The notes below the pieces were generated by a model. It was not told where the DNA came from, searched no databases, and saw nothing but the letters and a program-made list of their open reading frames with translations. A program made the position numbers and the translations under genes. 64,000 bases of DNA from Cyclobacteriaceae bacterium. GTDB taxonomy: Bacteria > Bacteroidota > Bacteroidia > Cytophagales > Cyclobacteriaceae. The stretch is taken from NCBI GenBank assembly GCA_027533395.1, contig JAPZUF010000004.1, positions 62,001 through 126,000 on the forward strand, given 5' to 3'. Position 1 is the first letter of the stretch, and every line of letters starts with the position of its first letter. Positions 6,020 through 13,474 of this stretch are shown here, piece after piece.

Positions 6020-9000
6020 AGCTCTGGTCTCGTAGTCTTTTAAAATACTCGTTTACCTCTTGCTTATAGTAAGGGTAAAGTTTGGGAGGGACTGTTTTCA
6101 GCAATTCTACTTCTTTTTCTTTTAGTCGCAAATATTCTTCGTAAGCCTTAGGAATTTCTTTGTCGTAATCCTTAGCTGTCTCTCCTTTTCGCTCTTGTTC
6201 CTCTTCTTGCTCTCGAGTTGCCTTTTCTGCCTCTAAAAGTCGGGTTTCTATTTCTTTCTGCCTGCGTATAAGTTGATCGGTTAGTTGCTTATTTACCAAG
6301 TCTAACTCCGATTGTTCCATCTTTTGCAACATGTCGCCCATACCTGGCATTTCTTTGCCCTGGCCTTTCATCTTTTCTTGAAATTCTTGTAAAGCTTTGC
6401 GTATTCTTTCCTGCTCAGCTGCGGATTTCGCCAATTCCTCAGATAACTCCTTACCACCCTTTCCGCTGTTTTTTAACTCCTGAATTCGCTGATTCAATTG
6501 CTGCTGCATTTGGGACAAAGATTGGGATTGCCCTTTCTTTTTACTTTTTCCTTTTCCTGGCTTGGCTTTGGCCATCATCTCCATCATTTGGTTAAAATGA
6601 TCATCGAGCATCAAAGCCAAATTATTAATTGATGTCATGCTTAATTGCATTTCAGTTAAAGCTTGTGATCGTCTTCTATCTCCGTTAAATTCTATGGCTT
6701 TATCAAGGTGGTCGTTAAGATTAGTGACTTCTTTCGTAACAAAAGCACCTAAAAAAGGATCTCGCTTTCCTAAGGCTAACAAGCTGTCTTCCAACACTTT
6801 AGCATCATTTTTAACCTTAATTTGGTTTTGGGCTAAGGTATTAAATCGAGGGTCGCTTTGACCTAATTCTTTAAAGTTGGTTAATATGTTTTCTTGGTCG
6901 AAAGAAAGTTTAACTAAACCGTGAACGATTTGGCGGAGACTTTCAAGGTTTTCCATATCCATTTCCATGCCCATGGCCCCACCCATTTCTTCCATTTGCT
7001 TTTGCATGGATTTCATTTCTCGCATCGCTTTTTCTTGGGCTTCTTTAGCTTTGCCAGGTTTGCCTTCTTCTAGTTCTTTCTTACTTTGTTCTTGAAAGTT
7101 TTCAATTTGCTTTTGTTGTTCTTCGCTGGGTTCATTAAGATCCACCTCGCCCACTTCTTCATCTAGATTTTTGATTTCTTCTACTTTTTTCTCTAGCTCT
7201 TGAAAATCTTGTTTTAGCTTTTCTTGTTCTTTGCTTAGTTCCTGAGATTTATTTTTCTCATTTTCACTCTTGGCATTTTTATCTAATTGTTGAGTCTCTT
7301 GATTAAGAGATTCTTGTTTCTCTATTAATTCTTTTAGTTGTTCGGTAGCCTGCTCCACTTTGCTTTCTAATTGCAATTCTTTGAAGAGTTCCAGCGTACG
7401 ATCTAATTCCTTCTCGAGTGCGCTAGAATTTTTCTGCATTTTGTCTAAGAGATTTTGCATTTGCCTCTGGTCAGCATTTTCTTTCAAAAGTTTTTCTAAC
7501 TCTTCAAATAGCTTTTTGGTTTCTTCATCCAAAAGGCTTTCCATTAACTTTTGAATTTGTTCAGCCTTATCTTTAATGCGTTCGTCCTCTTTAGTAAAGG
7601 CTTCTTTTTTATCATTCAACTTTTGATTTTCACTTTTTAATTCCGTTAACAATTCTTCCAACTCTTGTTTTTGCTTGATGATATCTTCCAATCTTTTTTT
7701 GTCTTGCCAATCGAGTTTCTGATTTGCTTTTAATTGCTTAGAAAGATTCTCTAATTTTTCATCTAAGTTTTTCGCTTTTTCAAAACTTTGCTCAAGTTTT
7801 TGCTGAGTTACTTTTTCTGATTGTTTGATGTTGGTTTCTAACTCTTGCTGGCTTGGCATGGCGAATAAATAAGTAGCGCTGCGCGTACTCTTCTTGCCAT
7901 TTACACCATCGTTATCCCAAACTTCTAAATAGTATTCCAGCTGGTCCCCTGCTTGAAGATTCAAAGTATCCAATCGCCAAAAGTAAAAGAATCGCTGCTC
8001 AGTTAAATTTTGTACGATCGGCAAATTGATTTCACGTGAAACTTTATCTGTTTTATTCCTTTGCAGCGTGCTATGCAAAATCAATTTACTGTTGGCGTAA
8101 TCATCAGCAATACTTCCACCCAATAATATATGTTGAAATAAAACAGAGTCTTTCTTGGGCAACACATTTATTTGAGGAAATTGATCCTTAATTACTTTAA
8201 TAGAATAGCGAATCTTCTCTTTATTTTGGCTTTCATCATTTTGTAAAATCAATTCGAAGTCTGTGGGTTCTTTAAAACCCTTTTCAATTGTAAACAACTG
8301 ATTATCAAAATTTTGTAATTCAGATAGTTGCTCTGCATCCGCAAGATTCAGAAATGCTTTTTTTGTAAAATCCGAGCGTATAGTCCACCGTATTTTTGTT
8401 CCTTCCGGTATCTCCAGGTTAGAAGCGTAATCTGTTTTTTCAACTTTTTTATTTAAGTAAGATGGAAAAGTTAAAACAGCTTCATATTGTATTAACTCTG
8501 GTCGGTTTACTAAGAAGACTTCATATTGATTAGAATAAAACCCCGCCCCTTCCAATTGAAAAACAAATCCTTGTTGCAAGCGCTCTAATGTGTAACTGAA
8601 AACATTTTCTCCTTCAGTTTGCATTTTAATGCGTTGATTATTTTTCAGCAAGAAAAGTTCTTGAGGCAAAGCACTGCCGCTTAACTCAACTCGAATGGTT
8701 AAGTCTTCATTAAAATAAGCGCGGGGCGAAAAAGATTGCAGATTAAACTGAAAAGGAGCTTCAGGCGAAAATTGTTGGTTGTATTGAATTAGCCTTTGCG
8801 AACTTTTGGTGATGATGGACTGATTCCATATTAAGATTACCGCAAATACCAGAACAGGAAAAAATAAGTAAGGAAGATATTTTTTGTTATCTCTTAAGTT
8901 GATTACAGTTTCAAATCGTATTGGCTCAAAATCTCTAGCCCTCTGATTTAAACTTGCTTTCGCTAATGGTGTAGAAGACGCCAAGCCAGATAATTGATAA

Positions 9001-9338
9001 AAATTGACTAACCTGTCTTTCACTTCAGGAATGTGTTGACCAATTAAAGCTGCGCTTTCTAAATCAGAAAGTCCTTTATTCAAGAACCAAAATTTGATAG
9101 GCTGATGCAAAAAACGAAACAAACAATACAGGCAGAAAAGAAGGTAAGAATAGAAAAGTACCGACCTAACTGCAGTAGGTAACCATAGATTGTATTCAAG
9201 AATGGCCAACAGCAACCAACAAGAAAGCAACAAAGCCAAAGTCAACACAATTCCTTTTACAAAAGTATTGAGGTAATACTTTCGTTTAAAAGCATTGACT
9301 TTATTTTGAATAATCTGAAACTCTTTCCCCATAAACAA
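6012..9338 (-). CDS. DUF4175-like large membrane-anchored coiled-coil protein
   Basis: The protein has 1108 residues. Two hydrophobic helices lie near residues 25-48 and 58-80 and a third near 162-180 (LPYLFFPVLVFAVILIW), then a large soluble part. Residues roughly 190-490 look beta-rich. The rest is dominated by charged Lys/Glu/Gln-rich coiled coil (about 495-780 and 930-1080) with Met/Gly-rich stretches in between. This matches the Bacteroidota DUF4175 family as I remember it; its function is unknown to me. Translation may start at Met1 or Met3. It overlaps the RsbW-like gene by 8 bp. A parS-like palindrome lies inside it at 8028-8043. Confidence 0.75.
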   Translation of the reverse strand: MFMGKEFQIIQNKVNAFKRKYYLNTFVKGIVLTLALLLSCWLLLAILEYNLWLPTAVRSVLFYSYLLFCLYCLFRFLHQPIKFWFLNKGLSDLESAALIGQHIPEVKDRLVNFYQLSGLASSTPLAKASLNQRARDFEPIRFETVINLRDNKKYLPYLFFPVLVFAVILIWNQSIITKSSQRLIQYNQQFSPEAPFQFNLQSFSPRAYFNEDLTIRVELSGSALPQELFLLKNNQRIKMQTEGENVFSYTLERLQQGFVFQLEGAGFYSNQYEVFLVNRPELIQYEAVLTFPSYLNKKVEKTDYASNLEIPEGTKIRWTIRSDFTKKAFLNLADAEQLSELQNFDNQLFTIEKGFKEPTDFELILQNDESQNKEKIRYSIKVIKDQFPQINVLPKKDSVLFQHILLGGSIADDYANSKLILHSTLQRNKTDKVSREINLPIVQNLTEQRFFYFWRLDTLNLQAGDQLEYYLEVWDNDGVNGKKSTRSATYLFAMPSQQELETNIKQSEKVTQQKLEQSFEKAKNLDEKLENLSKQLKANQKLDWQDKKRLEDIIKQKQELEELLTELKSENQKLNDKKEAFTKEDERIKDKAEQIQKLMESLLDEETKKLFEELEKLLKENADQRQMQNLLDKMQKNSSALEKELDRTLELFKELQLESKVEQATEQLKELIEKQESLNQETQQLDKNAKSENEKNKSQELSKEQEKLKQDFQELEKKVEEIKNLDEEVGEVDLNEPSEEQQKQIENFQEQSKKELEEGKPGKAKEAQEKAMREMKSMQKQMEEMGGAMGMEMDMENLESLRQIVHGLVKLSFDQENILTNFKELGQSDPRFNTLAQNQIKVKNDAKVLEDSLLALGKRDPFLGAFVTKEVTNLNDHLDKAIEFNGDRRRSQALTEMQLSMTSINNLALMLDDHFNQMMEMMAKAKPGKGKSKKKGQSQSLSQMQQQLNQRIQELKNSGKGGKELSEELAKSAAEQERIRKALQEFQEKMKGQGKEMPGMGDMLQKMEQSELDLVNKQLTDQLIRRQKEIETRLLEAEKATREQEEEQERKGETAKDYDKEIPKAYEEYLRLKEKEVELLKTVPPKLYPYYKQEVNEYFKRLRDQSYE
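8028..8043. promoter_or_regulatory. parS-like palindrome within a coding region
   Basis: GATTTCACGTGAAACT keeps a perfect TTTCACGTGAAA core but matches the 16-bp consensus at only 13 positions. It lies within the DUF4175-like gene, where it encodes Val-Ser-Arg-Glu. It is the weakest of the four sites. Confidence 0.5.
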
Positions 9339-9401
9339 TCACCAATCAAAAAATATTAACGCATAATAACGCTCAAAGTTGATAGCAGATAAAAATACAG
9401 G

Positions 9402-10163
9402 TTAATTCAGCTCCAGCAAAACAGGACAATGATCAGAGTGCATGGCTTCGGTTAAGTGCACACATCGCTTGATTAGCGGTTGCATTTCTTTGCTAAAAAG
9501 TTGATAGTCGATGCGCCATCCTAAATTTTTCTTTCTGGCGCCAGCCCTGTACGACCACCACGAATAGTGATGGGGTGCTGACGTAAAATTTCTAAAACCA
9601 TCTACCAAACCAAGTCTTAAATAAGCCGTAAACCAATCTCTTTCTTCTTCGGTAAAGCCCGGTGTATTCCAATTGGCAATAGGATTGTGAATATCAATAG
9701 GCTGATGACAAACATTAAAATCGCCATTGATGATGATGTTTGGATGTTTGCGCAATAATTTTTTTGTGTAATCTTTAAAAAATGAAAGCCAATCTAACTT
9801 AAAAAATTGTCGCTCTTCGCTAGATGAACCCGAAGGCATGTAAGTAGTTAGCACAGCATACTTTTCAAAATCTACTCTTAGTACGCGACCTTCTGCATCA
9901 TATATATTTTCTCCACAACCAACTTCTATATGTTTGGGTTTTATTTTAGAAAAAACAGCAACACCGCTATAACCTTTTCTTTCCGCAGCATGCCAATAAA
10001 TATGATATCCCAAATCCTGAAAGGCAGATAAATCTACTTGACTTTCTAAGGCTTTTACTTCTTGTAAACACAAAACATCGGGCTTAGCCGCCTTACACCA
10101 GGCCACAAAATCTTTCTTAAGCACAGCACGAATGCCATTGATGTTGTAAGTGATAATTTTCAT
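9402..10163 (-). CDS. xth: Exodeoxyribonuclease III (AP endonuclease)
   Basis: At 253 residues this is the usual length for the ExoIII/APE1-type endonuclease-exonuclease-phosphatase enzyme that cuts DNA at abasic sites. Catalytic motifs are visible: Asn7 in TYNING, Glu35 in LCLQEVKA, the INGDFNVCH motif holding the catalytic Asp and Asn, and the C-terminal MHSDHCPVLLEL with the active-site Asp-His. Its start overlaps the preceding unknown gene by 4 bp, so it is translated from the same message. It acts in base-excision repair in the cytoplasm. Confidence 0.95.
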   Translation of the reverse strand: MKIITYNINGIRAVLKKDFVAWCKAAKPDVLCLQEVKALESQVDLSAFQDLGYHIYWHAAERKGYSGVAVFSKIKPKHIEVGCGENIYDAEGRVLRVDFEKYAVLTTYMPSGSSSEERQFFKLDWLSFFKDYTKKLLRKHPNIIINGDFNVCHQPIDIHNPIANWNTPGFTEEERDWFTAYLRLGLVDGFRNFTSAPHHYSWWSYRAGARKKNLGWRIDYQLFSKEMQPLIKRCVHLTEAMHSDHCPVLLELN

Positions 10164-10561
10164 GAATTTTTCGAATCCAACATTTCTCCTGGAGAAGCCT
10201 CAGCATATTGCCAACCGTATTCTTTTTCAAAAAACTCGACAACGTGCATTTTCAAGAGTTTCTCTTGAGAAAGCAAGTCTACATGAGGTAATTTTTTAAC
10301 CAGTTTCCAGTGTGGCCAACCATCAGCATCCAATCCCTCCAACTCATAATAGCCAGAAAGACTCAAGACCTTACAAATGGCGATGTGCATCAAATCTTGC
10401 TTTTCTTCTTTAGAAAAATAGGCTGCACCTCTGCCCAGCTCTTGCATACCTATCAGAAACAAAACACTGTTTAGGTCTTTAGGTCTTTTACCAACAGTTT
10501 GCTGAATGTGGCGCATCAAAGCCGACCATTTTCGATCGAAATCAAGATCGCGTTTAAACAT
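10160..10561 (-). CDS. Conserved hypothetical protein between the ahpD-like and xth genes
   Basis: I do not recognise a named family. Starting at the Met at 10561 gives 133 residues and an 8-bp overlap with the AhpD-like gene; an upstream ATG at 10588 would add nine residues and a 35-bp overlap. The protein is soluble, mixed alpha/beta by eye and Trp/His-rich in its middle (ELEGLDADGWPHWKLVKKLPH), without signal peptide or membrane segment. It overlaps xth by 4 bp, and the tight three-gene arrangement argues that it is real. From memory, short proteins of this kind occur in other Bacteroidota. No function is assigned. Confidence 0.65.
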   Translation of the reverse strand: MFKRDLDFDRKWSALMRHIQQTVGKRPKDLNSVLFLIGMQELGRGAAYFSKEEKQDLMHIAICKVLSLSGYYELEGLDADGWPHWKLVKKLPHVDLLSQEKLLKMHVVEFFEKEYGWQYAEASPGEMLDSKNS

Positions 10562-10901
10562 GTTTTTGAAGTTCGTCCCAATACTCAAAAGCTCTTCTTA
10601 AATGTGGGATAACAATCGTTCCGCCAATTAAAGTGGCAACACCCATCGCTTCTTGTACTTCTTGTGTATTTAGTCCAATTTCTTTGCATTTTCCTAAGTG
10701 ATAACGAACGCAATCATCGCAGCGTAAAACAAGCGAACAGGTAAGTCCGATTAACTCTTTTGCCTTTACATCTAAAGCGCCACCCGGAGCGTATGCATTT
10801 GTATCGAGGTTAAATATTCTTTTAATAATTAAACTATCAGATTCTTGAATCCTTTCGTTCATTCTGCTTCTGTAAGCATTGAAATCTTCAACTAGTCCCA
10901 T
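10554..10901 (-). CDS. Carboxymuconolactone decarboxylase/AhpD-like protein
   Basis: This 115-residue protein carries the AhpD-fold signature CDDCVRYH (Cys61, Cys64, His68) in a helical context (LIGLTCSLVLRC, AMGVATLIGGTIVIPHL). AhpD-like proteins with CxxC and a following His use the dithiol for peroxide or disulfide reduction, whereas true carboxymuconolactone decarboxylases lack it. A redox role is therefore likelier than aromatic catabolism (inference). It heads the short operon with the unknown gene and xth and is divergent from comF across 62 bp. Confidence 0.8.
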   Translation of the reverse strand: MGLVEDFNAYRSRMNERIQESDSLIIKRIFNLDTNAYAPGGALDVKAKELIGLTCSLVLRCDDCVRYHLGKCKEIGLNTQEVQEAMGVATLIGGTIVIPHLRRAFEYWDELQKHV

Positions 10902-10945
10902 TTCGTTTTATTTTATTTACTTTGGAGTAACTCCTTTATCAAACA

Positions 10946-10953
10946 CAAATATA
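10946..10953 (-). promoter_or_regulatory. Predicted -7 element of the ahpD-like operon (TATATTTG)
   Basis: TATATTTG on the minus strand matches TAnnTTTG exactly, about 45 bp upstream of the AhpD-like start codon, in the comF divergent spacer. No clear -33 TTG is seen. Confidence 0.4.
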
Positions 10954-10963
10954 TCGTTTAGGT

Positions 10964-11665
10964 ATGAAGAAAGTTTTAAAGGAGTTTTGGATTGGATTTT
11001 TATCTCTTATTTATCCGGAGGTTTGTATCGCTTGTCGCGACATTCTTTTTCGAGGAGAAAAAATTTTCTGCACGGATTGCTTGCTCGATTTACCATTTTT
11101 AAACTTTTCCGACTGGAAGGAAAATGCTTTGTATACCCAACTTGAATGGCGCATGCCGGGCTTAGCCGGTGCCAACAGTTTTTTTCAGTTCAGGAAGAAA
11201 TCGGGTGTACAACATATTTTACATGCTATCAAATACGAAAACCAACCGGATTTAGCTTATAAAATGGGAAACTGGATGTACACTAAATGGGGAGAACAAA
11301 TGAAAGAATTGGCCATTGATTATGTGGTGCCCGTACCATTACATGCTGCCAGAAAGAGACAGCGTGGATACAACCAAAGTGAAGAGATTGCAAAAGGTCT
11401 GATAGAAAATACGTCCTTAAAAATTTCGGTTAACAACCTCGTTAGAATCAAAAAAACAAAAACCCAAACGAAGCAAAAAAGAATGCAACGCTGGCTCAAC
11501 ATGCAAACTGTTTTTCATTTGAAACACCCAAATGAATTTGCCAACAAAAACATTCTTTTAATCGATGATGTGATTACAACAGGAGCCACCTTAGAATCGT
11601 GTTATGAATTATTAAATAAAGCTGGAGTTGCTTCTGTTTATGTGGCCTCCATTGCTAAGGCATAA
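10964..11665 (+). CDS. comF: ComF family protein (phosphoribosyltransferase-type)
   Basis: The 233-residue protein has the N-terminal zinc-finger-like cysteines (Cys21, Cys24, Cys36, Cys39) followed by a type I phosphoribosyltransferase fold with the PRPP loop ILLIDDVITTGATLESC near residues 197-213. The RQRGYNQSEEIAKGL motif is typical of ComF/GntX. In naturally competent bacteria ComF works in DNA uptake; outside them its role is unclear. It stands alone between a divergent operon and the convergent gldJ-like gene and ends at a good terminator. Confidence 0.9.
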   Translation: MKKVLKEFWIGFLSLIYPEVCIACRDILFRGEKIFCTDCLLDLPFLNFSDWKENALYTQLEWRMPGLAGANSFFQFRKKSGVQHILHAIKYENQPDLAYKMGNWMYTKWGEQMKELAIDYVVPVPLHAARKRQRGYNQSEEIAKGLIENTSLKISVNNLVRIKKTKTQTKQKRMQRWLNMQTVFHLKHPNEFANKNILLIDDVITTGATLESCYELLNKAGVASVYVASIAKA

Positions 11666-11668
11666 AAA

Positions 11669-11699
11669 AACCCCTGCTTGTGGCAGAGGTTCATTTATT
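11669..11699. terminator. Bidirectional intrinsic terminator between comF and gldJ
   Basis: A stem of AACC(C)CTGC against GCAGAGGTT encloses a TTGTG loop. It is preceded by a run of seven A and followed by a T-rich tract, so it can stop transcription from both converging genes. Confidence 0.8.
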
Positions 11700-11713
11700 T
11701 TTAAAAAATCGGA

Positions 11714-12949
11714 TTAATAATTTGAGCCGGCACGAATCATCGCGCAACGGAAACCGATAGTAGCGGTAGCACTATCTTGATCTAAATATCTTCTTGTACC
11801 GGGTGACATCCAATAAGCAACATCCTTCCAAGAGCCGCCTTTGTAAACACGCGCTTTGTCAGTTACTAATGAATAGAAGCTTTCAGGGTTTTTAGAAATG
11901 TTGTTGTAACCATTATCGCTGGTTTGCCCATCAGCACGGTCTAAGAAACCGTCTCTACGGATTGGATTAAGATCATCAAAATCTTGGTAAGATAAAGGAC
12001 GATACACATCTTGTACCCACTCACTTACATTACCAGCCATATTATACAAACCGTAATCGTTAGGGGGATATTCGTAAATGTAAGATGTAATCAAAGCACC
12101 GTCATTCAAACGACCGGCAATACCGGCATAATCACCACGACCTCTCTTGAAGTTCGCCAGCATGAAACCCATTTGCTTGCCATAAGGATTACGCACTGCG
12201 TGCCCATCCCAAGGGTAGATGCGCTGGTGGGTTTGCATTTCTTCTAACCATTGTGTTCCAATTAATGCTTGAGCAGCATATTCCCACTCGGCTTCTGTTG
12301 GTAGGCGGTAATTAGGAATAACAATACCTGATTCCAAAGGAATTCTTCCATCGGTTTCGGCATATTCTTCACCCGCTTCTTGTGCTAGAGCTCTATTAAC
12401 AGCTAAAGTTCTCCACTCAGCGTAGGCAGAAGCTTGAGACCAGCTAATACCCACAACTGGGAAAAAGCGGAAACCAGGGTATCTAAGATAATGATCTACA
12501 TAAGGGTCGTTAAAAGCTAATTTACTTCTCCAAACCGTTGTGTCTGGCAAAGCACGAACATAAGCTTCTTGAGTTGAATCTTTCGCGAGGTTATGGAGAT
12601 ACTCTAACCAGTGAATATTGGCAATTTCAGTTTCGTCCATATAAAAGGAAGCCACAGAAACTGTTCTTTCAATGTTATCGCGCGAAGCCATTACATCTTC
12701 TTCGAAAGAACCCATTACGGCACGACCACCTTCAATAAAGACCATATTAGGCGCATCGGGCTGTCCGGCAAAAGGTTTTACCAAAAAGCCGCCTTCGTCT
12801 TCGTTGTTGTAAGCCAAACCTGTGGCGGTACTCAACTGTCCGGGGTTCTGCGCGTCAGGCTTTCCGCCTCCACCGCCAAAAAGTGAACACCCTGTAAGTG
12901 CTGCGGAAGCACCTACTGTAGTTAAAAGGACTCTGAAAGAGTATTTCAT
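11714..12949 (-). CDS. gldJ: Gliding motility lipoprotein GldJ-like (FGE-sulfatase/SUMF1 fold)
   Basis: The 411-residue protein has a lipoprotein signal ending at Cys21 (SAALTGCSLFGGGGG) and a formylglycine-generating-enzyme-like domain over most of its length (MVFIEGGRAVMGS, FYMDETEIANIHWLEYL, NYRLPTEAEWEYAA, YNMAGNVSEWVQDVY, YKGGSWKD, IGFRCA). The segment DTTVWRSKLAFNDPYVDHYL resembles GldJ rather than GldK/PorK as I remember them. GldJ is needed for gliding and for function of the type IX secretion machinery in Flavobacterium. The protein is shorter than Flavobacterium GldJ. No gldKLMN cluster is visible here. It could also be another SUMF1-like lipoprotein. Confidence 0.75.
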   Translation of the reverse strand: MKYSFRVLLTTVGASAALTGCSLFGGGGGKPDAQNPGQLSTATGLAYNNEDEGGFLVKPFAGQPDAPNMVFIEGGRAVMGSFEEDVMASRDNIERTVSVASFYMDETEIANIHWLEYLHNLAKDSTQEAYVRALPDTTVWRSKLAFNDPYVDHYLRYPGFRFFPVVGISWSQASAYAEWRTLAVNRALAQEAGEEYAETDGRIPLESGIVIPNYRLPTEAEWEYAAQALIGTQWLEEMQTHQRIYPWDGHAVRNPYGKQMGFMLANFKRGRGDYAGIAGRLNDGALITSYIYEYPPNDYGLYNMAGNVSEWVQDVYRPLSYQDFDDLNPIRRDGFLDRADGQTSDNGYNNISKNPESFYSLVTDKARVYKGGSWKDVAYWMSPGTRRYLDQDSATATIGFRCAMIRAGSNY

Positions 12950-13210
12950 TGTAATAAATTTTAAAAAGGAACGCTAATATAATGATATCTGATTACCAAA
13001 TCCAAAAGCAAAACGCTTAATTAAATACTGGCAACACAATCCATTAACGTATTGTTGCTGAACCTATTGTTTTGAGACAGGTTTTTCCAAAAATGGGAAG
13101 CATATAGTTCGATAAAGTGCATAAACTGTCGATTAGAGGCAATAGACTGTATTTTTATCTTCTGGCATGCTATTCAACATGAGTTTTCGTTTAATAAACA
13201 GATTGTTGAT
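12950..13210. other. Intergenic region upstream of gldJ-like gene
   Basis: This 261-bp spacer lies between two divergent genes. I find no additional gene and no exact TAnnTTTG element. An imperfect inverted repeat (GCAACACAAT against ATTGTTGC) occurs at about 13026-13059 and could be a hairpin or a protein-binding site. It has no T tract, so it is not an obvious terminator. Confidence 0.3.
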
Positions 13211-13474
13211 ATGTGTACCATTGCTGAGTTTAGGGTAATGCCCTTTGAGAAGAAATGTGATGTGATTACCTACCAAGGCACCTACCTGATGCAAAGAATG
13301 GTAGCAGATTGCAAAGTATTTTTGTACGACACAGAAGGATTTTTTTCCGAAGTGTTTTACTCGCCCACCTATCGCAAGGTTTTAATGATTAATGCTTTTG
13401 ATAAAGCCATAGGATTAGAACCTTATTTAGATGAAATCTCTTTAGAAGATTTGAATTCGAAATCGTGCATGTGA
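13211..13474 (+). CDS. Small conserved-looking hypothetical protein, 3-prime overlap with mfd
   Basis: This 87-residue frame reads like a real protein rather than a shadow. It has balanced composition, a likely beta-rich start (AEFRVMPFEKKCDVITYQGTY) and a soluble end (LMINAFDKAIGLEPYLDEISL). Most of it lies outside any other gene; its last 52 bp overlap the end of mfd on the opposite strand. Translation may start at Met1 or at Met9. I do not recognise a family; small proteins of this style are, from memory, found in Bacteroidota. No function is assigned. Confidence 0.6.
   Translation: MCTIAEFRVMPFEKKCDVITYQGTYLMQRMVADCKVFLYDTEGFFSEVFYSPTYRKVLMINAFDKAIGLEPYLDEISLEDLNSKSCM

Noticed and set aside
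11714-12949. Assigning the SUMF1-like lipoprotein as a sulfatase-modifying enzyme
   Set aside because: No sulfatase is nearby, and the lipoprotein signal and GldJ-like segments fit a gliding lipoprotein better.
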